Positions 1 to 4,829 of a DNA stretch of 5,003 nucleotides are shown piece after piece. This stretch comes from an uncultured Eubacteriales bacterium. GTDB lineage: Bacteria; Bacillota; Clostridia; UMGS1883; UMGS1540. Position numbers and translations under genes: made by a program. The stretch lies in contig USAP01000131.1 in assembly GCA_900552775.1 (NCBI GenBank), positions 1-5,003 on the forward strand. Direction: 5' to 3'. Position 1 is the stretch's first letter. Every line of letters begins with the position of its first letter. Under the pieces are notes generated by a model. It was not told the DNA's origin and ran no database searches. It worked only from the letters and a program-made list of their open reading frames with translations.

Positions 1-218
1 TGAAAACTAATGAAAAGCACACTCGGGAACCGCTGTTTCACATAACGAAGCGCTCCGATATAATATGGTGGAAGGCGTGGCTCATAAGGGCAATCGCTAT
101 TATTGCCGCACTCGTCGTATGCTCGTTTGTAATAATCGCTCTTACAAAATATAATCCTCTTCAGGTTTATAAAACAATGATAAACGGCAGCTTCGGCTCG
201 GGAGTTCGGCTTGCCTGA
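1..218 (+). pseudogene. BmpA-type (nucleoside) ABC transporter permease, N-terminal fragment
   Basis: The open frame uses codons starting at position 3; bases 1-2 are TG, so an ATG one base before the window edge is likely. It encodes MKTNEKHTREPLFHITKRSD, then WWKAWLIRA, one hydrophobic helix at about residues 30-47 (IAIIAALVVCSFVIIAL), then TKYNPLQVYKTMINGSFGS. This matches my memory of the start of membrane permeases in nucleoside uptake transporters of the BMP/YufP type: a short basic tail, first membrane span, an 'NP..VY..M..G.FG' stretch, then usually an arginine-rich loop. The family normally exceeds 300 residues. Here homology stops near 200 and the frame ends at TGA 216-218, so over 80% of the protein is missing and no transport function is possible. 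Read-through past 200 is antisense to the DUF3991 gene. Family is moderately sure; the truncation is certain in this sequence. Confidence 0.7.
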
Positions 219-493
219 ACAAACTCCGCACCCTCCTCACCGTCAAGCAGATATTTCACCGCCTCCACAAAATCCATACCGTAAAAATGCTGCATAAACT
301 GAATCGGTCCGCCGCCTATCTCACGGCTGTGTCTGTACCAGCGGTTTCTGTCTATCACCGTACTGTCGTATCTCATCCATCGATAAACCCTGCCCTGCTT
401 TTTGAGTTTCTCTCCCTGCCCTTGCAGCATAGCCGTAATATCTATACCGCTTGCCCTTTGGAGCTGCTCATCGGAAAATCTTTTCTTTTTCAA
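167..493 (-). pseudogene. DUF3991/Toprim-type conjugative element protein, N-terminal fragment
   Basis: This encodes about 108 residues, of which the first ~95 look native. The pattern 'FSDEQLQRASGIDITAMLQG', then a 'YRWMRYDSTVID..RWYRHSREIGGGPIQFM' zinc-finger-like/primase-like core at residues 38-68, then 'MDFVEAVKYLL' is typical of the start of DUF3991 plus Toprim proteins. These sit next to relaxases in Firmicutes conjugative elements and are presumed to act on DNA during transfer. The family is usually about 300 residues or more; DUF3991 proper and the Toprim domain are absent. The last ~12 codons are permease antisense. The start is TTG at 491-493, supported by AGGTGA seven bases upstream; no better ATG exists. 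The ribosome site overlaps the stop of the relaxase fragment, so the two were translated together. Function is almost certainly lost. Confidence 0.65.
182..200. other. Junction between permease gene and mobile-element gene
   Basis: Two unrelated genes run into each other here, each losing its 3' part. On the plus strand the permease keeps family-like sequence through GSFGS (to about 200). On the minus strand the DUF3991 protein keeps family-like sequence through PEPKLPF (down to about 182). The two frames therefore share roughly 15-18 bp (AAACGGCAGCTTCGG, 182-196, plus a few bases) that fits both ancestors. Such shared sequence is what microhomology-mediated deletion leaves, and also what a false assembly overlap looks like. 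No tRNA-type repeat or transposon end is visible here. Confidence 0.6.
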
Positions 494-500
494 AACACAA

Positions 501-1208
501 TCACCTCATTTTCATACCAAAACTCTGCTTTTTCCTGATGATATGTTTTCTTTTCTTAGAGTCAACAATGGTTTTGTAAAATCCTTCCGTTTTTCTTTCC
601 GTATCGTTTTCAATGATACTTGCAAGTCTGCAAAACAAATTTGCGGCAGAGGATATAACTTTCGGATTTATATTTTTTACCCGACTGTCCGTATCGGCTT
701 TCGGATTATCGGTTGCAGGTTCTTTATATTCGCCGTTTTCGTCATTCTCCGGTTCTTTGTTTTCCGTTTCTTCATCAACAAAAATGCGACTGTCTCCGAG
801 CTTTTCAGCCTCCGAAACAATCGCATTTTTCAACTTTTTGAATTCTCTATTCTCCCAAAGCGGTGCAAACTCAACATCTTTACCCGTATAAATTCCGTAT
901 ATTTTCCGCTGCAATATACACCATTCGTTATACAGCCTCTGCACATCTTCGTCCTTTGAAATGATTTTCAGAATTTCATCAACTTCTTTTTTTACCTTCG
1001 GCGGCAGATAACCGTACACCTTTTTTCCTTTGCAGTGTTTTAGGCTGATCGAAAGATTAACAAGCATCTCACACAATTCAGACTGCGAGTAATCTTTTTC
1101 TCGGATACTGTCTGCCAGTGCTTTTATTTTCGCCCTTGTTTCTTCCGCCAGCTTTTCTCTCGCTTTCGTTTTGTCATCATAAGATACTGCGGTATTTGAA
1201 ATCGTTTG
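501..1208 (-). pseudogene. MobP3-family relaxase, C-terminal fragment lacking the catalytic domain
   Basis: The frame is open from 1208 to the TGA at 501-503 (about 235 codons); a TTG at 1074-1076 is only a nominal start. Its core, 'KHCKGKKVYGYLPPKVKKEVDEI', then a 'LYNEWCILQRKIYGIY' stretch and 'PLWENREFKKLKNAIVSEAEKL', is the signature I know from the region after the nuclease domain in MobP3 relaxases of Clostridia. The end, with an acidic low-complexity linker, 'SAANLFCRLASIIEN' and 'VDSKKRKHIIRKKQSFG', also fits the family's C-terminus. Relaxases nick the transfer origin and pilot the strand. The catalytic tyrosine and three-histidine motif lie upstream in intact family members; here upstream sequence belongs to another gene, so the enzyme cannot nick DNA. 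The stop overlaps the ribosome site of the DUF3991 gene. Family assignment is fairly sure. Confidence 0.75.
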
Positions 1209-1556
1209 TCATAGCAATAGATATAAAGGTCGTAGTTTCCGTCATCCGAAATTGTCCTGATATCGTACTCATAATTTTCACTTTCAACAAACATTCCGTG
1301 CGAATTGCTTTCGGGCTGCCGCATCAAGCATATCAACATACTCAAAAATCGCTATGCCGTATTTGTCATTCAGCATTTTCAAGTCTTTGATACTAATGTG
1401 CTTAACTTCTTTTTTCGCTCTTGCCGCAGTTTCTGATATATCAATTACAACTTTCCTTTTATCGGCAACCTCACCGTAAGAGTCAGCCGTGCAAATTATA
1501 TGCTCCGCCAAAAGACCGATATCCCTTAATATTTCTTTCCCTTCATTGGTTACCAT
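1124..1556 (-). pseudogene. Unrecognised element protein, split by a +1 frameshift
   Basis: The start ATG at 1554-1556 follows an excellent AGGAGG eight bases upstream. The first frame runs to the stop at 1284-1286 (90 codons) and ends in '...FEYVDMLDAAARKQFARNVC'. A second frame, open from about 1345 to 1124, carries 'ESNSHGMFVESENYEYDIRTISDDGNYDLYIYCYDKRF', which looks like a natural continuation. Removing one base from the GGG at 1313-1315 (CCC in the coding strand) joins them as '...DMLDAAA-ESNSHGMFVESENYEYDIR...'. The last ~25 codons of the second frame, after KRFQ, overlap relaxase sequence in another frame and are not native, so the original C-terminus is also lost. Lysine-rich, no membrane segment, no domain I recognise. 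A programmed shift is possible but no slippery heptamer is apparent. Confidence 0.6.
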
Positions 1557-1582
1557 AACTTTTTCCTCCTGTTTTTGACCAC

Positions 1583-1620
1583 AAAAAAAGACGGTACATT
1601 CTTTTTCAGAACATACCGCC
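1583..1620 (-). terminator. Rho-independent terminator after the RHH gene
   Basis: Arms 1608-1620 and 1590-1602 form a 13-bp stem (with a few G-U pairs) around a 5-nt loop. On the minus strand it is followed by seven T (A-run at 1583-1589). The first stem base is also the last base of the RHH gene's stop codon. The next ribosome site begins about 10 bases after the T-run, leaving no room for a promoter, so downstream genes depend on read-through. Confidence 0.85.
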
Positions 1621-2030
1621 TACATGGTCATTTCAATTTTTTCCTGTTTTGTTTCAATTCCAAGCGCATCGTATCGCTCCCGCATATATTCCGCAGGAGA
1701 CATTTCAAGCGCCCGTCCTGCTGCTCCGTATGACGGAAGACCGTTTTCATTCTTAAATTCTGTCTGTTTCGGAATATTACCGGTTCGGAGCATAAAGTCG
1801 TCAATAGCCTCCATAACCTCCGGCTTGTCCCACACTTTTTGCCCGTCAGTGTGTTTTATGTCGAGGTTCTTATCCTGCTCTGCCTTCTGCTGCATCCACT
1901 GCCCCAATTCTCGGCTTAAAATTTCACTGATATACTTCTGTTTCGTAATCTTTGTTTCCTCAACAAACTCATCAAGCTTGTCAAACAGCTTGCTGTCAAT
2001 TTTAACGGCTAAAATCCTGCTCTCCGACAT
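1620..2030 (-). CDS. Ribbon-helix-helix DNA-binding protein with HARE-like C-terminal domain
   Basis: This 136-residue protein begins with 'SRILAVKIDSKLFDKLDEFVEETKITKQKYISEILSREL' (residues 4-42). That is a beta strand followed by two helices with a turn, the layout of a ribbon-helix-helix fold, which binds DNA as a dimer through the strand (here ILAVKID). After a charged linker, residues 66-122 ('VWDKPEVMEAIDDFMLRTGNIPKQTEFKNENGLPSYGAAGRALEMSPAEYMRERY') resemble the small DNA-associated repeats with a 'G..P...ef....lPS' core seen in mobile-element and homing-endonuclease proteins; this is only a pattern resemblance. Likely roles are operon repressor or relaxosome accessory protein. The start ATG at 2028-2030 follows GGGAGGTGA with four-base spacing, only 18 bp after the ArdA-like stop, so the two are co-transcribed. 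It ends in a terminator. The fold is fairly sure, the role inferred. Confidence 0.7.
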   Translation of the reverse strand: MSESRILAVKIDSKLFDKLDEFVEETKITKQKYISEILSRELGQWMQQKAEQDKNLDIKHTDGQKVWDKPEVMEAIDDFMLRTGNIPKQTEFKNENGLPSYGAAGRALEMSPAEYMRERYDALGIETKQEKIEMTM

Positions 2031-2048
2031 TTTTTCACCTCCCTCATT

Positions 2049-3191
2049 CTACATTCCACCCATTGTCATTTCCTCTGACTGATTATCCTCGCCCAATATT
2101 TCTGCGAGCGTCAAGCCTTCAAGCAAAACAGCGCCGTTATCACAAAATTTACAGTCGCATTCATCCATGACAGATTCGGCATACTGTTCAAACATAAAAA
2201 ACTCCTCAATATCTTCATCTATATAGTAGTCATCGTTTTCATCTATTAAAGCCCGACCTAACCCTTCTTTATCGTATACATTATCAAAATATCGGAAGCT
2301 GTCTATGTTGTTTTCAAGTTTTATGATTGACGCACTGTCGTATCTGTCCGCAAAATCAATAACAGCCTCCAGCTTGTCAAGTTCATTATTTTTTTCTGCC
2401 CTTTCAACTGTGTGCAGCACATTATTTGCCGCATACAGATTTTCGCTTGCTGTAATATCCTGCACTCTTTCAAACCACAGATTATCCGTTTCCTTATCCT
2501 CTAACTTGATACTGCATTCATCACTATTTGTTGCTCCGAGTCTTTTCAATGCTTTTTTTATTGCAAGTTCATGTGTCGGCAAATACAAATATTCTGTTCT
2601 GTCTTCTTTTTCCAGCTCAGCAAAAATCCTGCATTGGTCATAAAGGTATTCCGGGAAATTATGCCCGTCATATTCATTTATGAACTTCGCTCCCTCGTGT
2701 TCAAACAGCATTCCTTTTTCGGTCACTTTACCTTTTCCTGAATTCATAAGCTCCCTTCCTATTTTAGCGAGATCAGCATTTTCCATCTCACCGGGATTCC
2801 ACCCGATATGCACTGCCTTAAAATGTGTCTTTCCGATGATCTCCATACTGCTCATATCCTGCACAAGTGTGTAGTTATATATGTTATATGTAATATTTAT
2901 CATTTCCGCAACACTTCGCGGCTCTCTCGTTTCGCACACGGCTTCAAAAATATTTAATTCGTTCTTATCAAAACTGTCAAGGCATTTCGCAAGAAAGTTC
3001 AGTTCATCGACATCGGCAAAATCAGTTACAAGCCATTTTAATGCGGCATAGTTCGTTCCTATCACATACTGACTCGTTTTTAACTTATCCTTCACCCCCA
3101 ACTCATCAAACTTTGCTGACAAAAATTCCTCATTGCAAGGAAACTCTATGGTTGTTTGATTTTCCTCAAATCTAAAATCAACGGTAAACAT
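2049..3191 (-). CDS. ArdA-like antirestriction protein with two related halves
   Basis: This 380-residue, strongly acidic protein has no signal or membrane segment. Residues ~61-120 ('DVDELNFLAKCLDSFDKNELNIFEAVCETREPRSVAEMINITYNIYNYT') and ~249-318 ('ENLYAANNVLHTVERAEKNNELDKLEAVIDFADRYDSASIIKLENNIDSFRYFDNVYDKEGLGRALID') both follow the ArdA pattern I know from Clostridia elements: 'ELN.LA..L......EL.KFEAV......S...II.L..NID.....' and, in the second copy, 'LG..LIDE'. ArdA proteins mimic the charge and bend of DNA to block type I restriction enzymes, protecting incoming element DNA. The many Asp/Glu residues, especially at 318-347, fit DNA mimicry. Typical single ArdA proteins are about 160-200 residues, so this is about double. 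The start ATG at 3189-3191 follows AAGGGTGA with about six bases, 16 bp after the upstream stop. The family call is by pattern and should be confirmed by structure or profile search. Confidence 0.6.
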   Translation of the reverse strand: MFTVDFRFEENQTTIEFPCNEEFLSAKFDELGVKDKLKTSQYVIGTNYAALKWLVTDFADVDELNFLAKCLDSFDKNELNIFEAVCETREPRSVAEMINITYNIYNYTLVQDMSSMEIIGKTHFKAVHIGWNPGEMENADLAKIGRELMNSGKGKVTEKGMLFEHEGAKFINEYDGHNFPEYLYDQCRIFAELEKEDRTEYLYLPTHELAIKKALKRLGATNSDECSIKLEDKETDNLWFERVQDITASENLYAANNVLHTVERAEKNNELDKLEAVIDFADRYDSASIIKLENNIDSFRYFDNVYDKEGLGRALIDENDDYYIDEDIEEFFMFEQYAESVMDECDCKFCDNGAVLLEGLTLAEILGEDNQSEEMTMGGM

Positions 3192-3207
3192 TTAACTCAC
3201 CCTTTCG

Positions 3208-3867
3208 CTACATTTTTTGTTCCTGCTGCTGATCCTGCTCATCAAGCGTTGTCAGCCGTTTATCAAAATCGGGAATACTTTCTTTTAGTTTTTCCTTCAC
3301 ATCGGCAAGTATATTTTCAACATCGCTGCTTAATTCAAATCCGGCAGACAATGTATCTTCAACACATCTGTATAATTCAAACCATTCATCAACAGAGTAT
3401 ATTTGATTTTCAGGCAATAAACCTGTGCGCTTTACGAAATCCTCTTTTGCTCTTTCGTAATCTTCATAATAGTGTCCGTGGTCTAAACTGTTATTTTTAC
3501 AGTCCCAAGTCACAAATTCAAAGCTGCCGTTACTATGCTCCGTTCCGGCAAGAACAACATCGTTATACTCCAGTAGTTTTTTGTACGATGCATTAAGGTC
3601 AACCGCCGTTAATTCCGGGCTGTTATCCATCACTTTAAGAAACTCTTTTGTGTTGCGTACATCATTCTCTATTTTGCCACGAAGCTTGTTAACGATATTT
3701 GAGTATTGTTTGCCGGCTGCATAAAAGATACCGCCTTTACTGTCAATTTTGAAAATAGCTTTATCGCCCTCTGAAATTTCAATGCTGTCATCTGCAAGTT
3801 TCACCTCCTGTTCTAATTGATTTTCAAGCTTAGTGTACATCTGCTGTAAAAATTTTTTCTCATTCAT
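3208..3867 (-). CDS. Unrecognised acidic element protein, first gene of the antirestriction unit
   Basis: This encodes 219 residues from the ATG at 3865-3867. An upstream in-frame ATG (3874-3876) would add three residues, but the GAAAGG ribosome site at 3877-3882 abuts that codon directly while lying nine bases from the chosen one, so the inner start is preferred. No named family is recognised. Residues 1-25 are helical and charged. Residues 116-150, 'FEFVTWDCKNNSLDHGHYYEDYERAKEDFVKRTGLL', resemble a short module I associate with antirestriction and plasmid-maintenance proteins ('FVTW....GHYF.D...A..DF..R.GL'). The C-terminus is a long helix ending in a glutamine-rich 'DQQQEQKM'. No membrane or signal segment. 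It is 16 bp upstream of the ArdA-like gene, in the same direction, and its leader contains a terminator-type hairpin. A helper or second antirestriction factor is a guess from position only. Confidence 0.7.
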   Translation of the reverse strand: MNEKKFLQQMYTKLENQLEQEVKLADDSIEISEGDKAIFKIDSKGGIFYAAGKQYSNIVNKLRGKIENDVRNTKEFLKVMDNSPELTAVDLNASYKKLLEYNDVVLAGTEHSNGSFEFVTWDCKNNSLDHGHYYEDYERAKEDFVKRTGLLPENQIYSVDEWFELYRCVEDTLSAGFELSSDVENILADVKEKLKESIPDFDKRLTTLDEQDQQQEQKM

Positions 3868-3896
3868 TTTTTTCATCCTTTCATTTTTGGAAATAC

Positions 3897-3934
3897 AAAA
3901 AAAGACGATAATCTCTATTTAGAAACTATCGTCT
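3897..3934 (-). terminator. Terminator-type hairpin in the leader of the antirestriction unit
   Basis: An 8-bp stem (3927-3934 with 3903-3910) with a small inner extension is followed on the minus strand by seven T (A-run 3897-3903). The ribosome site of the 3208-3867 gene starts 14 bases later. No gene on the minus strand lies upstream before the tRNA fragment, so either the gene it once terminated is gone or it is an attenuator controlling read-through. Its layout (GACGRTA stem foot, A7 block ending in CAAAAAAAGACG on the plus strand) closely matches the hairpin at 1583-1620. Confidence 0.7.
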
Positions 3935-3986
3935 TAATTTATCCATATTAAGTTGTGTTGTGGTTCAAAACCATTATGTTATACTG

Positions 3987-3999
3987 TGCATCTATTTTG
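3987..3999 (+). repeat. 13-bp direct repeat, copy 1
   Basis: TGCATCTATTTTG is repeated exactly at 4154-4166, and its first eight bases (TGCATCTA) recur at 4077-4084. The three copies are spaced 90 and 77 bp apart. Role unknown; arm-type integrase sites or duplicated debris are possible. Confidence 0.6.
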
Positions 4000-4046
4000 T
4001 ACATTAGCATTTTTTGAATTGATTTTATATTTGATTTTTACGGTGT

Positions 4047-4080
4047 CCCCGGTTCAAGTCCGGTCAAACCGGTGGGTGCA
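4047..4080 (+). other. T-arm-like hairpin ending in a copy of the tRNA-fMet terminal sequence
   Basis: CCGGTTCAAGTCCGG has the 7-nt TTCAAGT loop and closing pairs of a tRNA T arm, read on the plus strand. An alternative fold pairs CCGGTT (4049-4054) with AACCGG (4067-4072). It is followed by GTGGGTGCA (4072-4080), identical to 4411-4419 at the end of the tRNA-fMet gene. No tRNA 5' half is present upstream, so this is not a functional tRNA. It may be a decayed tRNA end or an old attachment scar. Confidence 0.35.
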
Positions 4081-4121
4081 TCTACTGTTTTTTAGTCAAA
4101 TCGAATTTTTCAAAAATGCTC

Positions 4122-4143
4122 AAAAACCGCATAAGAATGCGGT
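4122..4143 (-). terminator. Minus-strand terminator downstream of the tRNA-fMet fragment
   Basis: Arms 4137-4143 and 4126-4132 (ACCGCAT/ATGCGGT) form a perfect 7-bp stem with a 4-nt loop, followed on the minus strand by T residues (A-run 4122-4126). It lies 35 bp beyond the displaced tRNA end, where the original terminator of that tRNA gene would be expected. Confidence 0.6.
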
Positions 4144-4176
4144 CAAAACAGATTGCATCTATTTTGACCGCTTTTT
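4139..4176 (+). terminator. Plus-strand terminator-type hairpin
   Basis: GCGGTCAAAA (4139-4148) pairs perfectly with TTTTGACCGC (4162-4171) around a 13-nt loop and is followed by five T (4172-4176). No plus-strand gene upstream needs it. It shares bases 4139-4143 with the minus-strand terminator, so the two folds are partly exclusive. Confidence 0.55.
4154..4166 (+). repeat. 13-bp direct repeat, copy 2
   Basis: This is an exact second copy of TGCATCTATTTTG. It forms the loop and one stem edge of the plus-strand terminator hairpin 4139-4176, so it may have been captured from, or have given rise to, that hairpin. Confidence 0.6.
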
Positions 4177-4177
4177 C

Positions 4178-4219
4178 TGGGTGCAGGGGAGGGATTTGAA
4201 CCCCCGACCTCCGGGTTAT
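4178..4219 (-). pseudogene. 3' fragment of tRNA-fMet; probable attachment-site copy
   Basis: These 42 bases are identical, in the same orientation, to 4412-4453, the 3' part of the intact tRNA-fMet. The copy runs from the second base of the CAT anticodon through the anticodon-stem 3' strand, the T arm (GGGGGTTCAAATCCC) and the acceptor 3' strand to the CCA. Identity stops sharply at 4220. The 5' half of the tRNA is absent, so no tRNA can be made. Identity from the anticodon loop to the 3' end is the classic footprint left when a tyrosine integrase inserts an element into a tRNA gene and the original 3' end is displaced. A simple partial gene duplication is the alternative. Confidence 0.8.
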
Positions 4220-4301
4220 CACTTCGTGCCGGTCGCCGTCGTGTGTCGCGTATTTTCGCCTGTTCGGCTCTATCCGCTCGCACTTTGGGCGACACCGCTT
4301 A

Positions 4302-4328
4302 CAAAAACAATTCACCGAATTGTTTTTG
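4302..4328. repeat. Perfect 11-bp inverted repeat
   Basis: CAAAAACAATT and AATTGTTTTTG flank a 5-nt spacer (CACCG). The symmetric, AT-rich arms suit a protein-binding site or a weak hairpin. No T-run follows on either strand beyond the stem itself, so it is not a standard terminator. Confidence 0.6.
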
Positions 4329-4378
4329 CCTCGCTAACCCAACGAGCAACGCTCGTCGGTCTCATAACTCTCAGCACT

Positions 4379-4403
4379 AAAAAAAACGAACCGAATCGGT
4401 TCG
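4379..4403 (-). terminator. Terminator of the tRNA operon
   Basis: CGAACCG (4387-4393) pairs with CGGTTCG (4397-4403) around a 3-nt loop. On the minus strand the hairpin is followed by eight T (A-run 4379-4386). It begins nine bases after the CCA end of tRNA-fMet and closes the tRNA-Leu/tRNA-fMet transcript. Confidence 0.85.
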
Positions 4404-4411
4404 CCATAATG

Positions 4412-4488
<77 letters not shown>

Positions 4489-4497
4489 ATATTTAAT

Positions 4498-4586
4498 TGG
4501 TGCCGGAGACCGGGATCGAACCGGTACGGGATTAAGGTCCCACAGGATTTTAAGTCCTGGGCGTCTGCCAGTTCCGCCACTCCGGC
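4498..4586 (-). tRNA. tRNA-Leu, anticodon TAA
   Basis: This is a complete 89-nt class II tRNA with a long variable arm and encoded CCA (4498-4500). The acceptor stem GCCGGAG/CTCCGGC is perfect, the discriminator is A, and the anticodon stem CAGGA/TCCTG flanks CTTAAAA with TAA at 4550-4552. The T arm contains GGTTCGATCC. It reads UUA and UUG codons. It is the first gene of the tRNA transcript, about 30 bases after the predicted transcription start. A small hairpin CGAGC/GCTCG (4586-4598) abuts its 5' end and may aid RNase P processing. Confidence 0.95.
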
Positions 4587-4624
4587 GAGCTTCGCTCGGA
4601 CAGCGTCTCCGCTAAAGCCTTATT

Positions 4625-4653
4625 ATAATAACACATTTTTTTGAATTTGTCAA
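4625..4653 (-). promoter_or_regulatory. Sigma-A promoter of the tRNA operon
   Basis: On the minus strand a perfect -35 TTGACA (4648-4653) is followed after 17 bp by TATTAT (4625-4630), one mismatch from consensus, overlapping a shifted TATAAT. Transcription should start near 4618, about 32 bases before tRNA-Leu. A strong consensus promoter is expected for stable RNA. Confidence 0.85.
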
Positions 4654-4775
4654 GTGTTTTTTAAGGCTTTTCTCCAAATATTTGTTAAATCTTAATTTTT
4701 CCTTTATTAAATATCTGCTTAAGCTTACTTCCTATTTTATTAATATGCCCAAAAATCTTTAAATAATACACATTT
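4654..4775. other. AT-rich intergenic spacer
   Basis: This separates the phosphohexomutase terminator from the tRNA promoter. It is rich in T and A runs, with no frame, repeat or hairpin worth naming. The A/T tracts just upstream of the -35 box could act as an UP element for the tRNA promoter. Confidence 0.5.
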
Positions 4776-4819
4776 AAAAAAGAGAGCCAAAAACAAATGT
4801 TAATTGTCTTCAGCCCTCT
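4776..4819 (-). terminator. Strong terminator of the phosphohexomutase gene
   Basis: Arms 4804-4819 and 4781-4796 can form a 16-bp uninterrupted stem (several G-U pairs) with a 7-nt loop. On the minus strand it is followed by T residues (A-run 4776-4780). It begins about ten bases after the stop codon. Confidence 0.85.
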
Positions 4820-4829
4820 TTTCGGTCTC

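Larger units (their letters stand above)
3935..4177. other. Gene-free AT-rich region with short repeats and hairpins
   Basis: No reading frame here looks real on either strand. What it contains: a 5-bp hairpin (TGGTT/AACCA, 3961-3973); a 13-bp direct repeat (3987-3999 and 4154-4166); a T-arm-like GC-rich hairpin near 4049-4072; and two overlapping terminator hairpins (4122-4143 and 4139-4176). A minus-strand promoter for the antirestriction unit should lie here, but no convincing -35/-10 pair was found. It probably represents the scarred end of the element. Confidence 0.6.
4220..4411. mobile_element. 192-bp hairpin-rich segment between the two tRNA-fMet 3' ends
   Basis: This is bounded by direct 42-bp repeats (4178-4219 and 4412-4453). 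It has no believable gene. It is clearly more GC-rich and structured than the region to its left: GTGTCGC/GCGACAC (about 4243-4249 and 4289-4295), a perfect 11-bp inverted repeat (4302-4328), a 6-bp hairpin ACGAGC/GCTCGT (4342-4356), and the tRNA terminator (4379-4403). It could be the leftover of a deleted integrative element, a very small mobilized passenger, or merely the old tRNA-tRNA spacer after duplication. Confidence 0.35.

Noticed and set aside
402..959. Plus-strand frame opposite the relaxase and DUF3991 fragments
   Set aside because: Phe/Ser/Ile-rich antisense of Lys/Glu-rich coding sequence, without a ribosome site; the minus strand has family-like proteins.
1284..1345. Programmed +1 frameshift
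   Set aside because: No clear slippery site or stimulatory stop codon arrangement was seen, and the region already carries other disabling lesions, so a mutation or sequence error is simpler.
1624..3596. Several plus-strand frames opposite the RHH, ArdA-like and 3208-3867 genes
   Set aside because: Ser/Phe-rich antisense frames with no start signals, directly opposite well-supported minus-strand genes with strong ribosome sites.
3970..4000. Possible minus-strand promoter (TATAAC-type -10) for the antirestriction unit
   Set aside because: The best -35-like partner (TGTACA) is only 14 bp away and poor, so it cannot be separated from chance in AT-rich DNA.
3935..4177. Possible CRISPR array because of three TGCATCTA copies
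   Set aside because: Only two exact 13-bp copies plus one partial, with unequal spacing; far too short and irregular for CRISPR repeats.
4082..4315. Minus-strand 77-codon frame across the tRNA-fMet fragment
   Set aside because: It translates tRNA sequence and a terminator region; there is no ribosome site and no protein-like composition.
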